A stretch of DNA of 26,287 bases, taken from NCBI GenBank assembly GCA_032718475.1, contig JAUCBJ010001171.1, positions 1-26,287 on the forward strand. The letters run 5' to 3'. The notes below the pieces were generated by a model that was not told the DNA's origin, did no database searches, and was given only the letters and a program-made list of their open reading frames with translations. A program made the position numbers and the translations under genes. The number at the start of each line of letters is the position of its first letter. Position 1 is the first letter of the stretch. Positions 1 to 9,400 of the stretch are shown here, piece after piece. Source of the DNA: Nemertoderma westbladi (taxonomy: Eukaryota; Xenacoelomorpha; Nemertodermatida; Nemertodermatidae).

Positions 1-559
1 TAATATCCAGACCTACCCTATCTGTATTTTACTAAGTGTATCACATGTGTATTGTTCAGTTGAGATCATGACGTGTACAACACTGAAAAAACAAACTACC
101 GTTCAAAAGTTTAAATAGCCTTTATGGACAATTCCAAGTGTGGCTTATTCGCCGAGTTAAAAAGACCATCGTTTTTCTAAATAATCCGTAACAAATGACC
201 TTTGCATATTACCAATTATGGTGTCGTTTCAGTCTATTTTAACATATTATTAACGTAATTTCGCGAATATTTAATGTCGATATGATTTCACCATTTAAAA
301 GCAAGGTACATTTTAAAGGAAAGTAGCAAGTTTTATATTTCGAACTAAATTTCTCATTCAATAGCCTGACGAAAAGTAGCAAGCTGTACCTGTAGTCAGT
401 TACTATACTGCAGTCATCCTGTTCACAATTAAAATCCATTCTTCAATCTCCATCAATCTCAGTCAATCTAGTCCCATAGAAAAATAATAGTTAGATTGAT
501 GAAATTGAACCATTGGAGCAAAGTTCGCAAGCATCGGAACAAAGTTCGCAACAAGATTG
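1..559. other. Intergenic, no gene seen
   Basis: AT-rich DNA with no open frame that looks like a protein and no recognisable exon. Near 440-475 there is a short run of CAATCT/CATCAATC words (four loose copies), and at 520-550 a doubled phrase around AAAGTTCGCAA. Nothing else is supported. It lies downstream (3') of the acyltransferase gene on the minus strand. Confidence 0.6.
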
Positions 560-880
560 TGAACTGTCTGGCCCTTACGGCGAAAGCAATGTCCTGCAAA
601 GCGGAGGCGGCTTGTTCTATTGACAAGCGTGGGGGAATCAATGAGACACCTCCAATGTTATACTGTATAATGTCTGGTTGGAGATGTGTGCATTGTACTT
701 GACACAGTGAACCCGACGTAGCATTCTTGTGAATGTACCATCCTGAGATTTGGTGTCCCCAGCAGTTAGAACCCAGTAGGCCTATGGACTCCCATAGAGG
801 AGTACTGGAACTACTCCTGTTCTAAATAATCAGACCTTTAGTTTCCGATGAGTTCTATGTGACTTCCAAATCCCACTGAT
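560..880 (-). pseudogene. Degraded LINE 3' fragment (same family as the copy at 24182-25614)
   Basis: This stretch matches 24358-24650 closely over about 290 bp. Long shared blocks include the CTTGACACAGTGAACCCGAC word, the ACTCCCATAGAGGAGTACTG word and the TTCCGATGA region. On the minus strand a broken frame gives the LINE-tail signature R-FAGHC-RR, the C-terminal part of a non-LTR retrotransposon polymerase. This copy keeps about 25 bp (around 600-640) that the other copy lacks, so neither derives simply from the other inside the window. Only the 3' region is present, which fits a 5'-truncated insertion or a decayed remnant. No coding potential remains. Confidence 0.7.
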
Positions 881-1814
881 ATCAATATCAATATCCAACT
901 GAGATGAGTTTTGTTGTTGATGTAAATTGTCACAGGGTGGTGCTTTTGCTTTACACTTGGGTCTGCCTACAACCATTCAAAGTCAATTATTACAGCATAA
1001 CACATAGCCAAAGGGAAATTATTAATTAGGTTTCATTGGAGTCTTTCAGAAAAATTCCCCGTCCATTCAAGCCGCCATTAGTGTGGCGGCTATAGGGATA
1101 AGGTACGCGATTTAATTACATTTCACAATTATTTTGACTGCTCTGAATGGAATGTACGCACGAATGTACAAATGAATGTACTACTGTACAGTACAGTAAT
1201 ATCTACTGCAATGCAGTGTGGCCCTGCAGATCATATACAGTACTGTAATAATTATACTTTCAATAAGCTGTGTGTAGCCTTGCATAAGTCTGTCCGATCT
1301 TTATTTGGTATACGACTCTACAATAATGAGACTGATGAAATTAACTAACAGTGCCTCACGGATGCTTCTAGACTTAAATTTACATTCGATCGAAGAGATT
1401 CACCGGATCTCTCAGTGCAGTTTATTGAAGCGCGTATATAAATCTAATAGTCTTTTCATTTCAACCGTACGCAGTACTGTACCTGTCTAAGTGTATCTTC
1501 AATTTATGAAAGTTTCCTTTTTTACTTTAAATAGTGCCACTTTTTTATTCTGTATCTACATTAATTATGATATGTTTTATTGGACTTTTTATTTATTTGC
1601 AGTTTTCCAGTATTATTTGTTTTTATTTTCATTTTAAATTGTGCAGTTTGAGCCTATGTCCATACTGCTGTTGACTGAAATTCCATCTATCCGGTAACTG
1701 TACAAATGACAGAATGAGTTGATATCGTCGGCTCCTGTACAAATGCATATGAGCTGTGTGATACTCTCTTCTACAGGATGTACAGTAGAGTTGCACTAAT
1801 GTCATATACTATTT
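881..1814. other. Intergenic, rich in TACTGTA/TACAGTA words
   Basis: No gene seen. From about 1185 to 1260 the DNA is dominated by overlapping palindromic words around GTACTGTACAGTAC, and similar words recur across the whole window. The rest is AT-rich and featureless to my reading. Short open frames here (for example 61 codons at 1305-1490) resemble no known protein. Confidence 0.5.
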
Positions 1815-1888
1815 ACAAGCTTGCCAGCGAGAGCTGGCAATATGGACGGATCCGTTGCTATCAATATTATTGTTGTAATAAATTACGC
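1815..1888. repeat. Dispersed repeat with perfect 8-bp hairpin, copy 1
   Basis: A ~75-bp segment closely similar to 26121-26195. It begins with an AAGCTTGCCAGC box, forms a perfect hairpin (TTGCCAGC, loop GAGA, GCTGGCAA), then reads TGGACGGATCC and an AT-rich tail with CAATATT. The second copy keeps both arms of the stem but has a 5-nt loop (CGAGA). The pattern suggests the end of a small non-autonomous element or a structured repeat. The family is unknown to me, and the outer borders are uncertain because similarity fades into AT-rich DNA. Confidence 0.65.
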
Positions 1889-2788
1889 GCCTATGCAGGG
1901 CAGCCTAATAACGAAAAACGCAAAACGAAACATTGCGCAAAGTACTGTCTGTACAACACAATTATTATTTTATTGTTTTTTTAATGAATTACGCGCATAA
2001 GCAGGTAATAACGTATGAGAACCCAACAGTAGTCATGTTGAGCAGACAGCTCTCTCAATTACACTGCTTCTTACTTACATCCACACTGAAGCTCCAATAG
2101 GATGTAGCCTACAGTAGGTAGCGATATTCTGGGATTGGCTAGCCAGTATGATAATAGTACTGTATAATTAGTATAATATTGTAGGGTCTTATCTCTTATG
2201 TTAACAAAACACAGTTTGTTAGAAATGTAATCTTCTCCTACATTTCTAAACGAAATAAAGCGAAATTTTGCAGAAAGCATGTCCAATAGGTGCTCCCTAT
2301 TGGGTGTCGACATAATTTTGATTGAGTGAATTCTACGATTATGATCGGACATTCTAGAATTAATTTCAATGTTGCTAGGCAACCAACAGGTCCCTCGCAA
2401 CCAAAACATTGCATACACAACTAGGTCCGATAATGAACCTATCATCAAAGTTTCATCCAATTCCTATCAACATTAAGTGCAAGAAGTTCTGTGTACAAAC
2501 AAACAAACACGCGTGAGAAATAAGGACATACAATTCTTGTTTCCGTCCAACATCCACTTCTTGGACTCGTCCAATACTATATTAGGCCTACTGTAATTAC
2601 AGTAGCCTCATACAAGACTACAGTATACTGCACTTCCACGTGGGCCACGTAAACGCTAGTGAACATAAAATATAGATACTGTATCTAAAATATCTATATG
2701 TATGCCTTGATATCTACATAATGTACTGCACTGTACCCGTATTGTACGTCTATTAAAGTACAGTATGCTACAGAATACTGTACATGTA
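1889..2788. other. Downstream region / possible 3' UTR of the acyltransferase gene
   Basis: This lies just 3' of the acyltransferase stop codon on the minus strand and presumably contains its 3' UTR. A minus-strand AATAAA is present in the T/A-rich stretch near 1967-1975, but many such words occur by chance in AT-rich DNA, so I do not assign a polyadenylation site. A 129-codon minus-strand open frame at 2071-2460 has no recognisable domain and is treated as chance. Tracts of TACAGTA/TACTGTA are dense at 2590-2790. Confidence 0.4.
2371..2383 (-). promoter_or_regulatory. Candidate RFX X-box
   Basis: Read on the minus strand the 13-mer is GTTGCCTAGCAAC. It fits the inverted-repeat X-box pattern GTNRCC-N-RGYAAC bound by RFX winged-helix factors in animals, which often sits in promoters of ciliary genes. 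No promoter or first exon is recognised next to it, and single sites of this length occur by chance. Confidence 0.25.
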
Positions 2789-2995
2789 CTAATTATTTTT
2801 AAGGTTCAAAATGAATTTCATTTCACATAACGATTGTTGTAAATTTTCGCAATACGCCTCTATATCAGTTTGTAATGAGTCACCGAATGACGTGACAGTA
2901 AATGCGATGGATTCATCCGTTGGGTTATAGGAGCAACCGTATCCATCAGGGTGTACAGGACCGTAGTACATAATCATTTCTTGTGAAATAGGAAC
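2789..2995 (-). CDS. Choline O-acetyltransferase-like, terminal exon
   Basis: Last coding exon of a choline/carnitine acyltransferase, the family that moves acetyl or acyl groups between CoA and choline or carnitine. The minus strand shows a pyrimidine-rich TTTTGTTTTGTTTAG acceptor (AG at 2996-2997), then 68 codons and a TAG at 2789-2791. The translation starts VPISQEM and continues YYGPVHPDGYGCSYNP, the near-invariant family motif (usually YGPVVPxGYGxCYNP) that follows the TSQ motif, and ends in the family's usual amphipathic ...L..SL.EM tail. Spliced to the exon at 3234-3368 it gives TTSQ-VPISQEM, matching the family alignment with no gap. The phase is 0 and the intervening intron is 238 bp. 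The spacing to the C-terminus is normal for the family, with no peroxisomal SKL-type tail (it ends LKNN). Confidence 0.88.
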   Translation of the reverse strand, partial: VPISQEMIMYYGPVHPDGYGCSYNPTDESIAFTVTSFGDSLQTDIEAYCENLQQSLCEMKFILNLKNN

Positions 2996-3233
2996 CTAAA
3001 CAAAACAAAATTCAAACTTACACTACTTATACTGCATTATTATAAGAACCAAGTAAAGATTTATATTGGTGATTAAATAAAATTTCAAACTTGTTGACAC
3101 TTATACCGTATATTTTTCACCTAAAGGTCGCAGTATTCTCAAAATTTAATAGTCTATATCTGGCACACACAGAATGTTCACGCCCATCTACACAGTGACT
3201 ACTGTAAAGTGACTAGGCCTACTGTAAACTCAC

Positions 3234-3368
3234 CTGACTGGTAGTAAGGAGAAACGCATTGCTGTCCTTGTAGGCTTTATCAAGAAAAACGGGTTCGGAT
3301 TCTCCTGTTTCTGCTAGCAACAGGCGCATCGTTAGCATGTGTAGGTCTATACCACATCCCGATGTAAC
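3234..3368 (-). CDS. Choline O-acetyltransferase-like, penultimate exon
   Basis: A 45-codon internal exon, phase 0 at both ends. On the minus strand it is bounded by acceptor TTTATGGCAG (AG at 3369-3370) and donor CAG/GTGAGT (GT at 3232-3233). The product reads VTSGCGIDLHMLTMR, then PVFLDKAYKDSNAFLLTTSQ. Known family features are the GxxIDxHLL segment, the D.xYxxSNxF stretch typical of choline acetyltransferase, and the STSQ-type motif whose Ser/Thr residues help bind substrate. The residue after ID is Leu. Carnitine acyltransferases have Arg there (it binds the carnitine carboxylate) and vertebrate ChAT has Asn. The next exon upstream is ~15.1 kb away, beyond the minisatellite and all the nested retroelements. 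Confidence 0.88.
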
Positions 3369-3461
3369 CTGCCATAAATTAGAACTGAACTGTAGGCCTA
3401 TATTTTTTAAATTATTATTACAATAGGCGCGAAAAAATTGTTTTGCAAGAAACAATTAAGA

Positions 3462-4528
3462 AAAGGGGTTACAATGTGCCCTGAATCGAGTGTCGCAGTA
3501 CTGAGTGTGTAGGGGTCAGGGGGTTACAAGGTGCCCTGAATCGAGTGTCGCAGAACCGGGTGTGTAGGGGTTACAATGTGCCCTGAATCGAGTGTCGCAG
3601 TACTGAGTGTGTAGGGGTCAGGGGGTTACAAGGTGCCCTGAATCGAGTGTCGCAGAACCGGGTGTGTAGGGGTTACAAGGTGCCCTGAATCGAGTGTCGC
3701 AGAACCGGGTGTGTAGGGGTTACAATGTGCCCTGAATCGAGTGTCGCAGTACTGAGTGTGTAGGGGTCAGGGGGTTACAAGGTGCCCTGAATCGAGTGTC
3801 GCAGAACCGGGTGTGTAGGGGTTACAATGTGCCCTGAATCGAGTGTCGCAGTACTGAGTGTGTAGGGGTCAGGGGGTTACAAGGTGCCCTGAATCGAGTG
3901 TCGCAGTACTGAGTGTGTAGGGGTCAGGGGGTTACAAGGTGCCCTGAATCGAGTGTCGCAGTACTGAGTGTGTAGGGGTCAGGGGGTTACAAGGTGCCCT
4001 GAATCGAGTGTCGCAGAACCGGGTGTGTAGAGGTTACAATGTGCCCTGAATCGAGTGTCGCAGAACCGGGTGTGTAGGGGTTACAATGTGCCCTGAATCG
4101 AGTGTCGCAGAACCGGGTGTGTAGGGGTTACAGTGTGCCCTGAATCGAGTGTCGCAGTACTGAGTGTGTAGGGGTTAGGGGGTTACAAGGTGCCCTGAAT
4201 CGAGTGTCGCAGAACCGGGTGTGTAGGGGTTACACTGTGCCCTGAATCGAGTGTCGCAGTACTGAGTGTGTAGGGGTTAGGGGGTTACAATGTGCCCTGA
4301 ATCGAGTGACGCAGGACTGAGTGTGTAGGGGTCAGGGGGTTACAAGGTGCCCTGAATCGAGTGTCGCAGAACCGGGTGTGTAGGGGTTACAATGTGCCCT
4401 GAATCGAGTGTCGCAGTACTGAGTGTGTAGGGGTTACAATGTGCCCTGAATCGAGTGTCGCAGTACTGAGTGTGTAGGGGTTACAATGTGCCCTGAATCG
4501 AGTGTCGCAGTACTGAGTGTGTAGGGGT
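3462..4528. repeat. 47/55-bp minisatellite, array 1 (~21 units)
   Basis: Tandem units with a common core (TTACAA[T/G]GTGCCCTGAAT followed by CGAGTGTCGCAG). Two variant middles occur, TACTGAGTGTG and AACCGGGTGTG, followed by a linker that is either GTAGGGG (47-bp unit) or has an extra 8 bp with TCAGGGGG (55-bp unit). I count about 21 units. TACTGAG units mostly carry the 8-bp linker, while AACCGGG units never do. The final three units are TACTGAG with the short linker. The array stops abruptly at the copia LTR. There is no open frame running through it and no spacer diversity, so it is not a CRISPR array. Confidence 0.95.
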
Positions 4529-4697
4529 AATAATATATCGTACAGTAAGTTACATTAACAGCTGATAGTCCATTTGAGTTTAGAAGACAAACAAACGCCC
4601 ATCACCAATATACATAGAGATATTACAAAACAGAACTATATTGTGCAATACAGTTTGGCAGAGTACTTGACGAACCAATAATAAAATATTTCCAACA
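4529..4697 (-). repeat. Copia 3' LTR (169 bp retained, probably truncated)
   Basis: Identical base for base to 10636-10804 by my reading. In element orientation it starts TGTTGGAAATATTTTATTAT directly after the purine tract. It then stops at the edge of the minisatellite without the ~73 bp that in the 5' copy separate this block from the primer binding site. The end has no CA dinucleotide, which supports truncation rather than a true 169-bp LTR. Confidence 0.8.
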
Positions 4698-4706
4698 CTT
4701 CCCCTC
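4698..4706 (-). other. Polypurine tract of the copia element
   Basis: In element orientation GAGGGGAAG abuts the TGTTGG start of the 3' LTR, the position where plus-strand DNA synthesis is primed in LTR retrotransposons. Confidence 0.75.
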
Positions 4707-4745
4707 GTCAAGTACGTCAGTTTATCTTGAGATCTGAGATGAAAT

Positions 4746-4952
4746 TTAACCCATCATTTTTGTTCTGAATTTTAAAAATTTTTCTTTGAATAGTGGTTTG
4801 GTCATAATGTCTGCGATCATATGTTCAGTTGGGCAATGTTTTAGAACAACAATCTTCTTATTAACCATGTCTCGAATGTAATGATATTTAATTTCTATAT
4901 GCTTAGTTCTTCCATGAAAACGTGGATTTTCCGATAACGCAATACACCCATT
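4746..4952 (-). pseudogene. Copia pol, severed C-terminal RNase H tail
   Basis: Reading the minus strand from 4952 gives 68 codons and a TAA (4746-4748). The product begins NGCIALSENPRFHGRTKHIE and goes on through the IKYHYIRDMV and HMIADIMTKPL motifs, the standard end of copia-family polymerases. It continues exactly where the main pol frame was cut after FEDN. The two pieces are separated by the 4955-6525 insertion. In the uninterrupted element this would complete the RNase H domain. It has no start of its own and is not expected to be made separately. Confidence 0.9.
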
Positions 4953-5007
4953 GTGGGGCGAGCCACGAAGTGAGTGAGCCTTAGCGTAGTGGTACCATTA
5001 ATCAACC

Positions 5008-5053
5008 TGTCGTTCTGTCGTTCTGTCGTTCTGTCGTTCTGTCGTTCTGTCGT
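5008..5053. repeat. (TGTCGTTC)n microsatellite
   Basis: Five to six head-to-tail copies of an 8-bp unit TGTCGTTC near the left end of the insertion in copia pol. It probably belongs to that element family's subterminal structure. Confidence 0.9.
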
Positions 5054-5962
5054 GTTCAATTTTAAACGTTAATAACTCGGCCAATCTTTGATGAAATCTA
5101 TCCAAACTTGGTACACATGTTGTTTGGCAAAAGTTTAGAAATTTTCCAAGTAGAATTTCCGTGTGGCCTTCGAGAAGCTAAGATAATAGCAGTTAATTAG
5201 TTAATTAAGTTGATTGCGGTGAAAACGCCATTTTCAACCTGCCTTTTAAAGGAAATTAATTGTTTTACAGTATAAGATTTAAATAATTATACTTAAAAAT
5301 TATACAGATATAATCCCCATACGCCATTCTATTATAGTTTTTAATTAGTTTAAGTGATTTGCTTTAATAAATGTGTCTTTAATTGATCTAAACGTAATTA
5401 AACCGCACAATTATTGAGTACAAATTTAATCCTTCCCATTATTGGTCAAGTCTCTGCTGGTGTGGAGCTAGCTGCTGGGAGTTGTGGCTGTAGACTAACC
5501 TGAGAGGAATTGTAATAGAGGCAACCAGTATTGCTATTCCAGCCCAATCACTGAATTGTGTTTATTATAGGCTGGACGGGCCGCATAACCGTTCGACTAT
5601 TACTACTATTGCTATCTCAGTTAAATGACAGATATAATAACATAAATACAATCCATGGCATGGCTGTTGTAGGCTTCTGAAATAGTTTATTCCACAATGT
5701 ATATGTCTGGTTATTTTTTAATTGAATTTTTGCAAAGTAGTAAAATTAATGTTCTTAAAAATAATATTATTATTTTATATGTAACCTAGGAAATTAGCTA
5801 CATTTTTTCGCTGCAGCTTTAAGAGTGTACATTGATTTAATATATTATTTCAATACCCATATTACTACATCGGCATAAGATGCGTTGGCGTTGTATCACA
5901 CATCTCCACATATCACACATCTCCACATAGATGTATCAACAGTTACTCGCACAGTTTCGAAA

Positions 5963-6275
5963 CTTCGCATAGTTATAACTGTATAAAGATCGTCAGTCTG
6001 CGTTTAGGAAAAATATTTTATGACAAAACAGGACAAGCGACGAGCGCAACGAGGCATATAATGAAGACGAGTACTGCGTTGACTAAATTATTATATAAAC
6101 CACCTGGCTTCACATATTGATCGCATCCCTAGTTATTATTATTATAAAGATCGTCCTAGCTTGCGTTTAAGAAATATATTTAAATACAAAACAGGACGAA
6201 CGCAAAGAGGCTTATAATGAAAACGAGTACTGCGTTTATTATATTCCTATAAACCACCTGGCTTTGCATATTTAA
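5963..6275. repeat. Internal ~155-bp tandem duplication in the inserted element
   Basis: Two diverged head-to-tail copies (about 5963-6120 and 6121-6275). Shared landmarks in the same order are TATAAAGATCGTC, TGCGTTTA.GAAA, ACAAAACAGGAC, GAGGC.TATAATGAA, CGAGTACTGCGTT and ATAAACCACCTGGCTT. The copies differ by small indels and about 15-20% substitutions, so the duplication is older than the insertion event or diverged in the source family. Confidence 0.8.
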
Positions 6276-6354
6276 CGTGCGATTGGAAATAAGTTCGTGC
6301 TACCCTTCCGTGGGTGGTAGATGTCGCGGTTATGTATTGGTGGTTGGGAAGGGT

Positions 6355-6373
6355 GGGGGGGGGGGGGGGGGGG
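6355..6373 (+). repeat. Run of 19 G
   Basis: Uninterrupted G19 inside the copia-nested element. Its length is likely to be unstable and error-prone in assembly, and it could form a G-quadruplex. Confidence 0.9.
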
Positions 6374-6439
6374 AGATTAAAAGGGGTGAACACGTACTGT
6401 CCACCTTTCTTTGATTGATTGGTGGTGTGGGTAAATTTC

Positions 6440-9400
6440 TCAAAACCTGATTTTGTGATACAGTCGCTGCATTTTAATTTGTATATAATAACTAGGCCTC
6501 GTGCTGCGCGAAGTCCCCACGAACGTGTTATCCTCGAATAACGTAGTGCTCCCATTTTGGTCAATGCCTAAATCCCCCAATAAAGTTCTTAACCACACTA
6601 ACTCCCTGGTGGCGACACTAGCAGCAATATACTCTGCCTCCGTTGTACTCTGAGCCACAAGTGTTTGTTTTTTACACGCCCATGAAATAAGTGAATCGTT
6701 CACAAAGAACAAATATCCAGATATAGATTTTCTATCATAGTTTCTTCCCCAATCAGCATCTACATATCCAACTAATTGAACACGGTTGTTAGATTGATCA
6801 GCAACATATTCAATGCCGACATCCATCGTTCCTTTAATGTATCTGAATATTCTCTTCACCGCTTTCCAGTGTTCCTCGCCTGGATTAGAACTGAATTGAT
6901 TAACATTACTTAGTGCTGCAGCCAAGTCCGGTCTTGTAGCACAAACAGCATATGTCAGCCCTCCTATAGCCGCTTGATAACTCTTCTGATTAACTGACTC
7001 CCCTTCATTAAGTGACAAATTTGAATTGGCATCAAACGGTGTTGAGACAGTATTACAGTCTTGCATTCCAAACTTATTTAAGAGATCTTCAAGATATGCT
7101 TGCTGATTTAATTTTAATTTTCGATTATCGCGATCTCTTTCTATCTTGATTCCCAAGCAGTAACGTACTTCACCTAAATCTTTTGTATTAAATCGCTCTG
7201 AAATTGCTAATTTTTCTTCCTTCAACATAATCATGGAATTGGAGCAAAGCAGTAAGTCATCTACATATAACGCCAATATTAGAAAGTTATTACCTTCTCG
7301 TTTTATATAAATACATGGATCTGCATGCGATTGCATGTAGCCATTATCAACCAGATTGTCATGCATTGCTTTATTCCAACAACGAGATGCCTGCTTTAAG
7401 CCATATATGCTTTTCTCTAATTTACACACTAAATGTTCATCTCCTTTGAGAATAAAATGTTCAGGTTGTCTCATGTAAATTTCTTCCTCTAAAACTCCAT
7501 TGAGAAATGCCGTTTCAACATCCATATGATGAACTTCCAAGTCAAGTTCATTGGCTAAAGATAGAATAGTACGAACAGATGTGTAACGAACAACAGGAGC
7601 AAAAGTTTCTTGGTAGTCAATATTGGGTAATTGTGAGTACCCCTGAGCAACGAGACGAGCTTTATATCGTTCAATTTGACCATCACAACCTGTTTTCTCT
7701 TTAAAAACCCATTTACAACCCACAGCATTTCTTCCTTCTGGCAATTCAACTAATTTCCACGTGTCATTCTTTATCAACGAGTTATATTCCGTTTCAAGAG
7801 CCAATTTCCACTTTTCACTGTTCACACTATTGAGTACTTCATTTACTGTCTTTGGCGTTTCTCCTGACACAGAGAAAACCATATTCTCGAGATTCTCACC
7901 TTCTATCCAATCCCCATATCTATCTGGTTGTCTTTTTATGCGTGTAGATTTTCTTATAGACGATTCAGCCGATTCATCATCATGGACTTTGTCATTTATG
8001 GTTGTCCCCTTAGCTACAATAGGTTCACTCTTAATGATATTTTCCACATCATTATCCACATTGATCACTTCATCACACTCATTGATAATGTCACTTGTAC
8101 TATGACTAATACGTCCATCGAAACTTAATTCATTAAACTTAATATCACGACTTGTTGATACCTTTTTTGTATCCTTATTATATACTCGATATCCCTTCCT
8201 TTCACAATCATATCCAACGAACACATGTTTGACACTTTTAGCATCCCATTTCTTCCTTTTTTCGTCTGGAACATGAACCCATGCGTCACACCCAAACACT
8301 TTAAACTCAGCTACTGATGGTTTAACTCCATAAAAACATTCATATGGTACTTTAGAACAAACGGCTTTGGTTGAACAGCGATTGTTTATAAACGCAGAAG
8401 TTAGAACAGCTTCTGCCCAAAATGAAATAGGTAGTTTAGCATATTGTAAAATTGCTCTCCCACTTTCAACCAAAGTTCGATTTTTTCTCTCAGCTATTCC
8501 GTTCTGTTGTGGTGAGTAACAAACAGTCATCTGTCTTAATATGCCTTTTTCCTTAAAATAATTTTTGAATGCATCATTGACGTACTCTGTTCCGTTGTCA
8601 AAGCGTAGTTTTTTAATTAGTTTTCCTGTTTGTCTCTCTGCCATATGTTTATATTCCAGAAACTTGTCTATCACTTCGCTTTTGGCCTTCATAAAATATA
8701 CCGCACAAAATCGAGATTTATCATCGATAAATGTCACAAAGTATCGATTCCCACCTAATGATACTTCAGACATGGGACCGCATACGTCAGAATGAACAAG
8801 TTGTAGAACACAATCGGATTTAGAGCTACTTTCCTTTGGAAATTCATTTCTGGATTGTTTTCCCAAAACACATCCTTCACAAAATTTCAACTGATCTTTC
8901 GTATTTAAGTCAATTCCATGTACAAGTTCATCATTAAACATTTTTCTTAATGTTTGTTCATTGACATGTCCAAGGCGACAATGCCACAAATCTATGTTTG
9001 ATTCAGATTGAGCAAAATTTACCTCATGTTTCTCTTTATTTACGTGGCCTTCAAGCTCATATTGATTACCATTCTCGGGAATTTTTGCAGTGATTAACAA
9101 TTTATTGCTTTGTTCGCTAAATACATTACACATGTTCTCACTAAACACGACTTGGCAATCATGATTTGTTATTTTCTTCACTGATAATAAATTTTGACAC
9201 AAACTCGGAACAAATAAAACATTCTCAAATTGACATCTTTTAATCATAAATGCATTATTTAAATTGTTCCATTTAACCATTCCAATACCCAAAGCTTCAA
9301 CAGTTTCATTATTAGCTAAATGAATGACACTGGGATTTTGTAATTCAACGTATTCATGAAAATTATCACGTTTACAGCACATATGTTGCGTAGCTCCTGA

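Larger units (their letters stand above)
4955..6525. mobile_element. Unclassified ~1.57-kb non-coding insertion within copia pol
   Basis: Its borders are fixed by the interrupted pol frame: the codons for EDN end at 6527 and the frame resumes with N-G-C-I at 4952. The trinucleotide TGT stands at both borders (4952-4954 and 6526-6528), compatible with a 3-bp target duplication. The left end reads GGGGCGAGCCACGAAGTGAG, and the right end in reverse complement contains GTGGGGACTTCGCGCAGCACGAG. Both ends share a GTGGGG..CGAAG/CTTCG character, but not a clean inverted repeat. Inside are a TGTCGTTC octamer array, AT-rich DNA, an internal ~155-bp tandem duplication and a run of 19 G. There is no credible coding frame, so it must have used enzymes encoded elsewhere. 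Superfamily unknown. Confidence 0.8.

Noticed and set aside
2071-2460. 129-codon minus-strand open frame
   Set aside because: No recognisable domain, no splice or promoter support, and it overlaps ordinary spacer and the X-box-like word. Likely chance.
3462-4528. CRISPR-like array of direct repeats
   Set aside because: There are no unique spacers. Units are contiguous variants of one 47/55-bp sequence, and the context is animal DNA.
4955-6525. Helitron as the identity of the element inside copia
   Set aside because: The borders do not fit insertion between A and T with a TC start and CTRR end, and no terminal 3' hairpin is seen at the proper place.
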